Source of the DNA: Planctomycetota bacterium
GTDB taxonomy: Bacteria > Planctomycetota > UBA8742 > UBA2392
NCBI GenBank assembly: GCA_020425515.1
Contig: JAGQRI010000004.1
Location: 1-40,860 of the forward strand
Direction of reading: 5' to 3'
DNA length: 40,860 nt
In this document: positions 33,901 through 40,860 of the stretch, piece after piece
Numbering within the stretch: position 1 is the first letter of the stretch
How the letters are laid out: every line of letters starts with the position of its first letter
The notes under the pieces: generated by a model
What the model was told of the DNA's origin: nothing
Seen by the model: the letters and a program-made list of their open reading frames with translations, nothing else
Databases searched by the model: none
Position numbers and translations under genes: made by a program

Positions 33901-34007
33901 CTGCCGCCGCTGCTGCCGCTGTCGTCTTTCTTGCTGCAACCGCCGGTGAGCAGGGCGACACAGGCCAGAATGGAAAGCGATACGCCGCTGAGGACCTTCG
34001 CGTTCAT
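30939..34007 (-). CDS. Large glycine-rich repeat lipoprotein
   Basis: The ATG at 34007 has AGGAGA upstream and gives 1022 residues. The signal peptide ends LLTGGC (Cys24), a slightly irregular lipobox, followed by SKKDDSGSSGG. From about residue 190 to 1000 the protein is built of degenerate repeats of roughly 40-50 residues. Each has strands such as GSLTVEASSGATITISGTL, or GSITVRGGQDGQMTVSGTV, followed by a turn NHGGAGSTAGGDA or similar. This looks like a right-handed beta-helix or stacked beta-solenoid with PGRS-like turns. It has no C-terminal sorting tail, unlike the beta-helix proteins at 15.5-24 kb. It is divergent from the sigma/anti-sigma operon, which makes it a possible target of that sigma factor; this is inferred from position only. 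Confidence 0.87.
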   Translation of the reverse strand: MNAKVLSGVSLSILACVALLTGGCSKKDDSGSSGGSSIVIAPPPSSRPTLAGMNLLVDGGGGTATGSGAGGKAGTVSVTAINGSVVEGAGTPGIDNNFLTSAVLADNVVTFTELKNINPGAYFEDSSQQIGAVDLYGFDFYLPAGATLDLSGAGIGTVDAFVVRTHLPGDVVRIDGAVTGVRAGDACALGLITSQATGVSVSVSGAVDLSGANGGDAGFLDIESLGGSASFTGALTATGADSSTGAAGIGGSLNIAAHNGDVYLAPGMFRLNGGSGGGAGGAGGVAQFATSNAGGVTFNWGVQANGGSGGNGVGGAGGTLNMQFDGTANMFLPCELNGGSTSGTSANGGAGGAFNGSFDTLTGVIQAASAGGDGGMTLTGAPPNGGAGGICGISADVVHSFAFDVSGDGGAGYLGGKGVIVGLTVYADIQQALLEASGAGGQGVVSGGSGGDALLQTRGYAANVAVTAMTGGGAATGASSIGGAGGSIQVQAIGIGGSVSQYSLDLTAVGGTGTQQGGNGGPVTIEVFNAFFGGLVQAQLTTVANGGAASGSGGIAGNGGVIVGDLRGPTASLELNLTGTAVGGAATGGTGGEGGHLTIQSFTPSDPNGSISVGGTLDARGGLSGGANSPGGDGGDCLIVGGDNGLVRISDFFLDVSGGDSQLNNGSAGGTINVQARTVCYVTGGSFTASGGNGSTVSGTGVGGAGNLVSIRTDDADLLVDTTLVANGGDGAGGGGSGGTVQVNTNLSGSGAGSYMSVAGSASALGGAATGTGPGGGGGNVNLVSDSITSTIYTSVFDISATLDASGGAGSSAVGGNAGSVVVAPGGPGCTISGDVAAIGGSGNAGGDGGTVKLYGGDNGPMTISSIVSANGGTGTSGAGGAGGSITVRGGQDGQMTVSGTVMNHGGAGSTAGGDAGSLTVEASSGATITISGTLSNNGGTGITGGNGNQIDVGSNTEANVTLTGTAIVRSNGGAANGSGGDISLDPTGTGGAANPNLDEQTGSVVESVPDGTGSAGAITRN

Positions 34008-34048
34008 GCTTATCTCCTGGTTCACGTTTCCGGATGGCGTTGCAGACT

Positions 34049-34077
34049 CTTCTAGGGAGTGACGAGCCGGATGTCAC
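34049..34077 (-). promoter_or_regulatory. Possible promoter of the glycine-rich lipoprotein
   Basis: On the minus strand, GTGACA (34077-34072) and TAGAAG (34054-34049) are 17 bases apart. The transcript would give a leader of about 35 bases. Confidence 0.35.
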
Positions 34078-34090
34078 GCACAACAGGCTT

Positions 34091-34120
34091 TTGACAGAAA
34101 TCCGGTTTTCTGCGTTAAAT
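34091..34120 (+). promoter_or_regulatory. Sigma70-like promoter of the sigma/anti-sigma operon
   Basis: A perfect TTGACA (34091-34096) is followed after 18 bases by TTAAAT (34115-34120), 42 bases before the sigma factor ATG. It does not look like a typical ECF promoter (AAC and CGT-like elements), so the operon may be read by the housekeeping sigma factor. Confidence 0.5.
34095..34112. promoter_or_regulatory. Operator-like palindrome inside the promoter spacer
   Basis: CAGAAATCCGGTTTTCTG is an 18-base palindrome with one mismatched pair out of nine. It overlaps the end of the -35 box and fills most of the spacer, the usual place for a repressor to block transcription. Confidence 0.4.
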
Positions 34121-34162
34121 CGGCTCTTCCCTCTGCGTGATCCTTATGTGAGCGGCGCCTGG

Positions 34163-34675
34163 ATGACTGTTGAGCATGGCGACTGGGACTTCAGTCGGCT
34201 CGTCGAAGAGTACTTCTCACGGGCTGTGCGATTCTGTGCCCGCATGCTTGGCAACGTCACCGACGGCGAAGAAGTCGCCCAGCAGGCCTTTGTCAGCCTT
34301 TACGAGAAAGGCCGCAAACCGTGGGAAAAGGGCGACCCGCTGCCGTACCTGTACCGTGTGCTGCGCAACGCATGCGTGGACCACGTCAGGCGCAGGAAGG
34401 TAAGGAAGGCGACCGGCTCGCTCGAAGCGGTGCAAACCCAGGCGGACCTCAGTGGGGCTGAGGAAGGCGAAATCAGGGAAGCGCTGCTCGGTGCGATAGG
34501 CGAGCTGGAAGAGGGACAACGCGAAGTCGTGCTGCTGCGCTTCTTCGAAGGGTTGTCCCTGAGCGAGACAGCGGAATCTGTGGGCAAGACGGTAGGCGCG
34601 ACGGCCATGTTGCTGACCCGCGCCAAGGCAAAGCTGAAAGAAACACTGGGCAAACTGCCCGAGTTTGGCGACTGA
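34163..34675 (+). CDS. ECF-type RNA polymerase sigma factor
   Basis: The 170-residue protein has the two-domain ECF layout. The sigma2 region runs from about 10 to 85: FSRLVEEYFSRAVRFCARML, DGEEVAQQAFVSLYEKG (the -10 and core-binding helices) and YLYRVLRNACVDHVRRRKV. The sigma4 region runs from about 108 to 160: ELEEGQREVVLLRFFEGLSL, SETAESVGKTVGATAMLLTR and AKAKLKETL. The start is ATG 34163; the open frame continues upstream to 34034, but homology begins after DWDFS, and a GTG five codons upstream is an alternative. Its stop is two bases before the ATG of the membrane anti-sigma-like protein, so the pair is translationally coupled. No C-terminal extension is present. Confidence 0.92.
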   Translation: MTVEHGDWDFSRLVEEYFSRAVRFCARMLGNVTDGEEVAQQAFVSLYEKGRKPWEKGDPLPYLYRVLRNACVDHVRRRKVRKATGSLEAVQTQADLSGAEEGEIREALLGAIGELEEGQREVVLLRFFEGLSLSETAESVGKTVGATAMLLTRAKAKLKETLGKLPEFGD

Positions 34676-34677
34676 CC

Positions 34678-36666
34678 ATGTCGGATGTTCGAAACATGTT
34701 TGCCAGGGCGCTGCGCGACGAGCTGTCGCCGGCTGAGCTGGCCGAGTTCGAGACGGCCATTGCGGGCGACCCGAAGCTGAGCGCCGAATTCGAGCGCTTC
34801 GCCGACGCGGCCGAGGGCGGCGAACTCGAGAACATCACGGGCTGGCTCGAACATGCCGGGCGCCAGCCGGAATCGCATCCGAACATCTATCGCGGCATCC
34901 AGGACGAGCTGATCCGCAAGGCCTCACGCCGCAAGCGCGGTCGCTTGATCCAGCTTGTCGCGGCAGCAACCGCAGTGGCCGCTGCCGCGATCATCGTCGC
35001 CGTCCTGATCCTGCCGACGGGCACGGACACGCCGACCGAATGGCCCGACAACACGGAAGGCCAGGTCGCGGTCCTGTACGACGACGTCCGCTACTTTGAA
35101 AGCGCATACAGCATACAGCCCTCGTCGGGCGTGAAGCTCGACATCGGCGAAGGCGCGCTCACACGACCCCAGGACCGCGGTTGCAGGCTTTACCGCGGGC
35201 GCGTTCGCGTCACGCTCGACGAGGGCAGCAGCTACGAAATTCTAGTCGGCGACCGCCGCATCTCGGCCCAGGGCCCGGGCGAGTTCGAGGTTTCCGCGGA
35301 ACCCCAACGACTCACCGCACTCTCACCCATACATCCGGAGAACGACCCAATGTTTGATTCGAAACTACTCGCACGCTTCGGCGCACAGGGGTTCGCCCTG
35401 TCGCTCAGCGTGATCGCCGGCTCGGCGACGCTCAGCGGCGCACCCGCGCCGCAGGTGGTCACCGCGCCCCAGACCATCCAGGCCCAGGCGGGCCCGGGGC
35501 CGCAGCAGCCCCAGCCGCCGACGGCCCAGGACGTGTTCACACACCTCGACCGCAACGCCGACGGCAAGCTCGACAATGTTGAAGTCCCGCAGCAGATGAT
35601 CAACGACATGGACACCGACAGCAGCGGCGACGTCGACCTGGCCGAGTTCACGGCCAAGTGGAAGCCGCCCCTGCCGCTGGATCCGAACGCCGCCTTCGAT
35701 GTGCTGGACAAGAACAAGGACGGCAAGCTCGACAACACCGAAATCGACGCTCAGCGGCTGACGGCCTACGACGACGACAGCAGCGGTGACATCGACCGGG
35801 CCGAGTTCACGGCGCACTACAAGCCCGTTGAGGAAGAGTTTAACCACCTCGACGCGAACAGCGACGGCAAGCTCGACAACACGGAAGTCCCGCAGAAGAT
35901 GGTCGACGACTTCGACGACGACAACAGCGGCGACGTCGACCTGGCCGAGTTCAAGGCGCACAAGAAGCCGCCGATGGGCCCCGGCCCGAACGGGCCGCAG
36001 GGTACGCCGGACGACCACTTCAACCACCTCGACCTCAACCAGGACGGCGTGCTGGACAACACCGAAGTGCCGCAGCAGATGATCACCGACATGGACGACA
36101 ACAAGGACGGGTCGATCGACCTTACCGAGTTCAAGGCACACCCGCCGAAGCAGCCGACCGCCGACGACGCATTCAACGCGCTCGACACCAACAGCGACGG
36201 CAAGCTCGACAACACCGAGGCCGACCAGCGCATGCTGGCAGACTTCGATGACAACAACGACGGCGAGATCGACCTGAACGAGTTCAAGGCGCATTGGCGC
36301 CCGCACCCGAAGAAGCCCGAGGACGCCTTCAAGGACCTCGACAAGAACAACGACGGGAAGCTGGACAACACCGAGATCCCGCAGGCGCTGGTCAATGACT
36401 GGGACGACGATTCCAGCGGCGACGTGGACCTGAATGAATTCAAGGCATACCACAAGCCGCCGCAGGGTGGTCCCGGTGGCGGACCGGGCGGAGGCCCCGG
36501 TGGTCCGGGTGGAGGCCCCGGTGGTCCGGGCGGCGGGCCGGGCGGCCCGGGCGGCGGACCCGGCGGTCCGGGTGGTGGTCCCGGCGGTCCGGGTGGCGGA
36601 CCTGGCGGTGGCCCCGGCGGCAACGGCCCGAAGCCTCCCAAGCCCCCGAAACGCCCGCATCGCTAG
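34678..36666 (+). CDS. Transmembrane anti-sigma-like protein with twelve EF-hand loops
   Basis: 662 residues in four parts. Residues 1-85 form a helical cytoplasmic domain (ARALRDELSPAELAEFETAI, AGDPKLSAEFERFADAAE) like anti-sigma N-termini but without the zinc-binding HxxxCxxC motif. A single helix lies at 90-112 after RRKRGR. Residues 125-215 resemble a FecR-like domain (GVKLDIGEGALTRPQDRGCR, LYRGRVRVTLDEGSSYEILV, ISAQGPGEFEV). Residues 291-588 hold twelve canonical EF-hand loops in six pairs, for example DRNADGKLDNVE with DTDSSGDVDLAE and DKNNDGKLDNTE with DDDSSGDVDLNE. A Gly-Pro tail runs from about 597 to 650, with a final PKPPKPPKRPHR. A second hydrophobic segment at 233-255 begins at an internal Met225. 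The likely role is to hold the upstream sigma factor and respond to calcium outside the membrane; the sensing role is inferred. Confidence 0.85.
   Translation: MSDVRNMFARALRDELSPAELAEFETAIAGDPKLSAEFERFADAAEGGELENITGWLEHAGRQPESHPNIYRGIQDELIRKASRRKRGRLIQLVAAATAVAAAAIIVAVLILPTGTDTPTEWPDNTEGQVAVLYDDVRYFESAYSIQPSSGVKLDIGEGALTRPQDRGCRLYRGRVRVTLDEGSSYEILVGDRRISAQGPGEFEVSAEPQRLTALSPIHPENDPMFDSKLLARFGAQGFALSLSVIAGSATLSGAPAPQVVTAPQTIQAQAGPGPQQPQPPTAQDVFTHLDRNADGKLDNVEVPQQMINDMDTDSSGDVDLAEFTAKWKPPLPLDPNAAFDVLDKNKDGKLDNTEIDAQRLTAYDDDSSGDIDRAEFTAHYKPVEEEFNHLDANSDGKLDNTEVPQKMVDDFDDDNSGDVDLAEFKAHKKPPMGPGPNGPQGTPDDHFNHLDLNQDGVLDNTEVPQQMITDMDDNKDGSIDLTEFKAHPPKQPTADDAFNALDTNSDGKLDNTEADQRMLADFDDNNDGEIDLNEFKAHWRPHPKKPEDAFKDLDKNNDGKLDNTEIPQALVNDWDDDSSGDVDLNEFKAYHKPPQGGPGGGPGGGPGGPGGGPGGPGGGPGGPGGGPGGPGGGPGGPGGGPGGGPGGNGPKPPKPPKRPHR
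35337..35352 (+). promoter_or_regulatory. Internal ribosome-binding site and in-frame start
   Basis: GGAG (35337-35340) lies nine bases before an in-frame ATG (35350). From there the product begins MFDSKLLARFGAQGFALSLS and continues VIAGSATLSGA, a plausible signal peptide with a signal-peptidase-I-like end (LSGA before PAPQ). This could give a separate exported 438-residue EF-hand protein from inside the larger gene. Confidence 0.5.
36463..36625 (+). repeat. GGTCCGGGTGG-type repeat encoding the Gly-Pro tail
   Basis: In-frame tandem units of about 18 bases (variants of GGCGGACCCGGCGGTCCG) encode GGPGGG and GGPGGP steps. Length changes by slippage would keep the reading frame because the units are multiples of nine bases. 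Confidence 0.85.
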
Positions 36667-36692
36667 GCCGAAACATCTGTAAGAACGCGAAA

Positions 36693-36718
36693 GGGGGCTG
36701 CCTTGCGGGGCGGCCCCC
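36693..36718 (+). terminator. Terminator-like hairpin after the anti-sigma gene
   Basis: GGGGGCTGCC and GGCGGCCCCC form a 10-bp stem with one G-T pair and a 6-base loop, 27 bases after the stop. The tail GGTTTCG is only weakly T-rich. Confidence 0.55.
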
Positions 36719-36820
36719 GGTTTCGTGGACGGCTGGTGGATAACTGACGCGGAATTCAGCCCTTTTGACAAGATTTGTGCGATTCGAGTCAAACACTTCG
36801 CGAAATGTAAGATTCCTTCG

Positions 36821-36849
36821 TTGGCGCTTGTACGACAAACCGCTATCAT
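36821..36849 (+). promoter_or_regulatory. Sigma70-like promoter of the large right-hand lipoprotein
   Basis: TTGGCG (36821-36826) and TATCAT (36844-36849) are 17 bases apart, 37 bases before the ATG. A CAGGGGGAA ribosome-binding site follows. Confidence 0.45.
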
Positions 36850-36886
36850 GTTCGCTGCGTAAACCATTTGAGCCAGGGGGAAGACC

Positions 36887-39800
36887 ATGAAGCGCATCAT
36901 GTTGTTGCTAGCCGGCGTATGCGCGCTTGGGGGCACGGTCTTCACAACTGGATGCGGTCCCGGCCTGATTGCAGCCGGTGGCGGCTCCGTCGGAGCGATC
37001 TTCGGGCTTCAGGGCAGCGACAAAAAGAAGAAGGACAACCCGCCCCCGCCTTCCAGCACGAATGTGGTGCCGGCCGTGGTGGTGACCAACCTGGTGCGCG
37101 AGGAATCACCTGCAGCGATCAATTACACGATCCTCGACGCCAACGGCGACACCTGCAGCGTGGAGATTGAATACGCCATCGGCGGCGGCTCGTTCGCGAC
37201 GTGCTTCGAGGGCAGCACCGGCAGCGAAGGGCTTACCGGGCTCAGCTCCAGTGCCGCGGGCTCGGCCCACGTGTTCACCTGGGACTTCGCCAGCGATATC
37301 GGCCCCGGGCTTACGCAGAACATCACCATCCGCATCCGCGCCAACGACGGCACGGCAACCGGCAGCTGGGCGAACCTGACCGGCCAGGACATCGGGAACG
37401 ACGCCCCCGTCGTGTCGAACATCCAGGCCAACGGCACCGACGTCGTGCTGTTCACGTTCGACCTCGCGGACCAGAGCAGCGACCTCGGCTCGCTCGACGT
37501 CTATTACTCAATCGACCAGGGGCAGAACTTCATCCAGGTCGACACCGACCCGCTTTCCGCCGGCTACGAGCTGATCGGCAACGCGCCGGAAAACCTGCTG
37601 ACCAGCCCGGCAGGCTCGTCCGGCCAGTTCATCTGGAACAGCGCGATTTCACTGTACGACTACGTGGGCGACGTGCTGATCCAGTTGAAACCCAAGGACC
37701 AGCCCTCCGGCTACAACGCGGAAACCCTTGGCGCGGCGCTCGTATCGTTGCCTTTCCCGATTGACAACTCCGTCAACGGCCCGCCGGAACTCAGCCTGCT
37801 GACAAATTTCGCGGGGCAGACTTTCGTCGGGCAGGTCCCTTTCGACGTGACCCTGACTGATGACGAATCGGACGCCGCCATCGTACTGGTCAAATACTCG
37901 GTCAGCGGCGGCCCGTTCCAGGACTGCACGCTCGTCAACCAGTTCGCGACCGGTATCGCCGGCCCCTTCCCGGCCACGCCCAGCCCCACCGGCTACTCAA
38001 TAGTGTGGGACGCCCTGGCCGACCTGAACTCTTCGGCCACGGTCACCGACGTCGTCCTGGCCATGGTGCCCAGCGACGCCAACGCCGGCACCGCCACTCT
38101 CAGCGACCCGTTCACCGTGATCGGCAACGAGGCGCCGAACGTCACCGACGTGCAGGTACTGCAGGATTCGGGCAACATCCCCGTCGTGATCACGGTCCAG
38201 GACGGCCAGGCCGACCCGGTCAGCGTGGACATCCAGTTCTCGACCGACGGCGTCAACTACACGCCTCTTACCTCGGCTGACTTCGTGTTCGGCGACCCGA
38301 GTTCGCTGAATTCAAGCCCCGTCGGCGAAGACAACGTGCTGATCTGGGACACCAACATCCGCTTCGCTTCCACCAACGAGGCCTCGGTTACGTTGCAGGT
38401 GACGCCCACCGACGACCCGCCCAGCTCGGCGGCGGCGGCCCTGACGGGCACGACGTTCACCAGTTCGGCGTTCCCGATCATCAACGACGCCGCCGGCTCG
38501 ACACCCGTCAGCATCACCGTGTTCACGACCGATATGGCCGGCACGCCCAACACCAACGATGATGTGACCGTGGCGGGCAGCGGCCAGGTGTACCTGGACC
38601 GCACCATCAACCCGTCCTCGGCCGTGGGCTTCACGACCTTCTGGAAGATCGTCGAAACCGGCGACGACTACGGGCAACTGCTCGATGTCAGCGGCGGCTC
38701 GCTGAGCTTCTCGACCGGCTCGATCACGGTCAACGATCCCACGATGATCAACGACCAGGACACCTTCACGATCGACGACGGGCTCAACGGCCCGGTCGTG
38801 TTCGAGTTCGACAACAACTTCGCCGTCACGGCGGGCAACGTGCCCGTGGATTTCTCTGCGGCGGCCACCGCCAACGACGTCGCGCTCGAGCTCGAAAACG
38901 CGATCAACGCCAGCCCGGCCGTGCGCATCAAGGCCCAGACCATCAGCGCCGGCACAATCAGCCTGACGCACGAAATCGCCTGCCAGATGGGCGACTTCAC
39001 CGGCAACGGCGGCAACGCCCAGGCAATGGCCTTCGGCGGCACCGGCAGCCCGGGCGCTGTCGGCGCGCAACTCAACGGTGGCGGCGGCACCCAGCGCGTG
39101 CTGTACCAGGCGCCGGCAACGCCGCCCGCGGGAACGAACTTCGTGACACTCGATTGCGCGATCGACGCCCCGGCCTACTTCACCACTGTGCACAAGACAT
39201 GGAAGCTGTGGTGGGGCGACAAGCCGACTTCGGTGCAACTGACGCCGACCTCGCCCAACGTCCTGACCAACGGGCAGATCAACTTCAGCGCGGCGGTACT
39301 GCCCGCGACCGCGCCGCAGTTTGTCGCGTGGGAGGTTGTGGGCACCAGCGCCAACGGCACCATCGGCGCCGACACGGGCATCTACACCGCGCCCGGCAGC
39401 GTCCCGGCCGGCAACCCGATCACCGTCCGCGCCGTCTGCGTGGACCCGTCGGTCTCACCGGGCACGGCCAGCGTCACGATCCTGCCGGAGCCGACCTCGG
39501 TCACGGTTACGCCGCCCGTCGACAACCCGCCTAACTGGGTCAACCCGGACCTTGCCCTGGGCACGACCATCACCTTCACCGCGTCGGTCACGCCCGCGGC
39601 CGCACCCCAGACCGTGAACTGGCGCATCATCTGGAACGCGCAGGACTGGGGCTCGGGCAACTCGACCGTCGGCACGATCGACAACGCCGGCAACTACACG
39701 GCGCCCTCGACGCTGCCGAGCCCAGACCTGGTAACGATCCAGGCGGTCAGCACGGCCAAAAGCAGCGTTTACGGCGGCTTCACGGTACACCTGAAGGCCC

Positions 39801-40860
39801 CGCCGCCGACCAGTTTCATCGTCTCGCCGTCAACGGCGACCGTGTTCGCGGGCGGCGCCGGGCGGCAGTTCACGGTGGGCAGCTTTGTACCCGCCAACGC
39901 CAACCAGTCCGTGACCTGGGAATTGAACCCGGTGGTCGGCAACATCAGCGCCAGCGGCTTCTACTCACCGCCGGCGACTTCGCCGACGCAGCAGGCGATT
40001 ACCGTGACCGCCCGCAGCGCCGTGGCGCCGACGGTTACCTCCACCGCGATCATCACGCTGAATCCGCAGGCCGCGACGCCGCCGTCCAGCGTGACCATCA
40101 GCCCGAATGAAGGCATCACGATTTCGGCCACGCAGAGCACGCAGTCGATCCAGTTCACGTCATCGGTTCTGCCGACATCGGCCAGTCAGGCTGTCACATG
40201 GTCGTTCGTCGGCGCGCCGTTCGGCACCATCACGCAGAGCGGACTGTATACACCGGGCGCGACGGCAACCGATGTGACGGTCACGCTGCGATGCCAGGCC
40301 AACGCCTCTCCGAACCCGTTCGCTACCGTGGACGTCTGCATCACCGGCGACGGCACAAACTGGGGCGAAGGCCCGAACATGCTGATGGGGCGCGGCGACG
40401 CAAGCGCCGTGTACGACGGCTACAACGACCGCATCTGGTACGTCGGCGGGCACAACGAAACATACCCGTCCGACCACACGGACACCTGCCTCTACCTGGA
40501 CGTCACGGGCGCGCCCGCCTGGGGCCAGTACCTTAACATCGGCGGCACTTCCGGGCTGAGCAAGTCGCCGAACTGCCTGATGTGCGTCTATGACGAGAGC
40601 AACGAACGCCTGATTGCTGTGCTCGGCCTGGGGCCGGCCACCCGGGTCGACGTCTACACGCTCGACCTGACGAAGGTGGACCCGCCCAGCAACCCGCCCG
40701 AGCCGTGGCAGAAGCTGAACTATGGCGGCGCCGCCAATGCACCGGTGCTTGGCGGCAACTTCGGCCACCACACGTGGTACGACAAGTACGCCAAGCAGTT
40801 GCAACTGATGGAAGCCAACGACGAGGTCTACATCCTCGACTGCGATTCGGGGCATGCGAC
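36887..40860 (+). CDS. Very large secreted lipoprotein with Ig-like domains, 3' end beyond window
   Basis: The frame is open from the ATG at 36887 (AGGGGGAA upstream) to the end of the window, 1324 residues. The signal peptide ends FTTGC (Cys23), and a Gly-rich and Lys-rich linker with PPPPSS follows. Residues about 60-560 are four or so beta-sandwich units with VTDVQVLQDSGNIPVVITVQ and similar openings, typical of Ig-like or cadherin-like repeats. Residues about 775-1140 are four Big-2-like repeats, recognised by SVTVTPPVDNPPNW, SFIVSPSTATVFAGGAGRQF and SVTISPNEGITISATQST, each closing with GTITQSGLYTPGA or a variant. From about 1160 a kelch-like or other beta-propeller region begins (DASAVYDGYNDRIWYVGGHN, LIAVLGLGPATRVDVYTLD). 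It is probably anchored on the outer membrane and exposed to the medium. Confidence 0.88.
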   Translation, partial: MKRIMLLLAGVCALGGTVFTTGCGPGLIAAGGGSVGAIFGLQGSDKKKKDNPPPPSSTNVVPAVVVTNLVREESPAAINYTILDANGDTCSVEIEYAIGGGSFATCFEGSTGSEGLTGLSSSAAGSAHVFTWDFASDIGPGLTQNITIRIRANDGTATGSWANLTGQDIGNDAPVVSNIQANGTDVVLFTFDLADQSSDLGSLDVYYSIDQGQNFIQVDTDPLSAGYELIGNAPENLLTSPAGSSGQFIWNSAISLYDYVGDVLIQLKPKDQPSGYNAETLGAALVSLPFPIDNSVNGPPELSLLTNFAGQTFVGQVPFDVTLTDDESDAAIVLVKYSVSGGPFQDCTLVNQFATGIAGPFPATPSPTGYSIVWDALADLNSSATVTDVVLAMVPSDANAGTATLSDPFTVIGNEAPNVTDVQVLQDSGNIPVVITVQDGQADPVSVDIQFSTDGVNYTPLTSADFVFGDPSSLNSSPVGEDNVLIWDTNIRFASTNEASVTLQVTPTDDPPSSAAAALTGTTFTSSAFPIINDAAGSTPVSITVFTTDMAGTPNTNDDVTVAGSGQVYLDRTINPSSAVGFTTFWKIVETGDDYGQLLDVSGGSLSFSTGSITVNDPTMINDQDTFTIDDGLNGPVVFEFDNNFAVTAGNVPVDFSAAATANDVALELENAINASPAVRIKAQTISAGTISLTHEIACQMGDFTGNGGNAQAMAFGGTGSPGAVGAQLNGGGGTQRVLYQAPATPPAGTNFVTLDCAIDAPAYFTTVHKTWKLWWGDKPTSVQLTPTSPNVLTNGQINFSAAVLPATAPQFVAWEVVGTSANGTIGADTGIYTAPGSVPAGNPITVRAVCVDPSVSPGTASVTILPEPTSVTVTPPVDNPPNWVNPDLALGTTITFTASVTPAAAPQTVNWRIIWNAQDWGSGNSTVGTIDNAGNYTAPSTLPSPDLVTIQAVSTAKSSVYGGFTVHLKAPPPTSFIVSPSTATVFAGGAGRQFTVGSFVPANANQSVTWELNPVVGNISASGFYSPPATSPTQQAITVTARSAVAPTVTSTAIITLNPQAATPPSSVTISPNEGITISATQSTQSIQFTSSVLPTSASQAVTWSFVGAPFGTITQSGLYTPGATATDVTVTLRCQANASPNPFATVDVCITGDGTNWGEGPNMLMGRGDASAVYDGYNDRIWYVGGHNETYPSDHTDTCLYLDVTGAPAWGQYLNIGGTSGLSKSPNCLMCVYDESNERLIAVLGLGPATRVDVYTLDLTKVDPPSNPPEPWQKLNYGGAANAPVLGGNFGHHTWYDKYAKQLQLMEANDEVYILDCDSGHA

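Noticed and set aside
35548-36441. EF-hand repeats considered as dockerin modules
   Set aside because: Dockerins come as one pair with a specific linker; here six pairs follow each other with Phe-rich EF-hand flanks, and no cohesin is visible.
35365-36945. 526-codon minus-strand open frame opposite the EF-hand gene
   Set aside because: The plus strand encodes twelve perfect EF-hand loops. The antisense translation is a low-complexity Val/Arg string caused by repeated Asp and Gly codons.

Overview
This is a GC-rich bacterial window from a Gram-negative (diderm) cell. It holds a secretin with an N0/N1-type periplasmic region, several lipoproteins, a lauroyl/myristoyl-type lipid acyltransferase and many large exported beta-helix and glycine-rich proteins. 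A high load of secreted giants, an ECF sigma factor with a custom membrane anti-sigma partner, and widely scattered hairpins fit Planctomycetota or a neighbouring phylum, but no marker gene settles this. I saw no rRNA, tRNA or CRISPR.

Layout. (1) 1-5.5 kb: a type II secretion-type secretin running off the left edge, a YbjQ-like protein, a small protein plus zeta-like P-loop kinase pair (probable toxin-antitoxin), purine nucleoside phosphorylase and a lipoprotein. (2) 5.6-9.6 kb: two tandem secreted paralogs that share an almost identical promoter, leader and signal-peptide cassette but have diverged bodies. A short remnant of an ankyrin gene lies between them, and the intact ankyrin lipoprotein gene follows. 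(3) 9.7-15.5 kb: a small basic protein, a KAP P-loop NTPase, the first of six surface proteins with a shared tail, a hotdog dehydratase-like protein and a GT2-DUF2062 glycosyltransferase. (4) 15.5-24.1 kb: four co-oriented beta-helix surface proteins with the same tail, interrupted by one small gene on the other strand. (5) 24.2-29.8 kb: a DUF1801 protein, an LpxL-like acyltransferase and a mosaic island flanked by an inverted repeat. The island holds a sixth tailed protein and a leucine-rich-repeat protein, and two degraded copies of the acyltransferase 3' end lie in or next to it. (6) 29.9-40.9 kb: an aldo/keto reductase, a 1022-residue glycine-rich lipoprotein, a divergent ECF sigma / EF-hand anti-sigma operon, and a very large lipoprotein running off the right edge.

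Two systems stand out. First, six exported proteins end in the same tripartite tail: a Gly/Asp-rich linker, a Cys-Ser-Thr/Ser-Gly/Ser motif, then a hydrophobic helix and an Arg cluster, with the Cys always 28-33 residues from the end. This looks like a cysteine-type C-terminal sorting signal of the general MYXO-CTERM kind, and it shares the window with a secretin. Second, the ECF sigma factor is followed two bases later by a single-pass anti-sigma-like protein. Its outer part carries twelve EF-hand loops and a Gly-Pro tail, and an in-frame internal start with its own signal peptide lies at the junction. This suggests calcium-linked envelope signalling.

Starts were chosen by ribosome-binding sites, signal peptides and conflicts with neighbours. 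All functions are inferred from motifs read by eye, without database searches.
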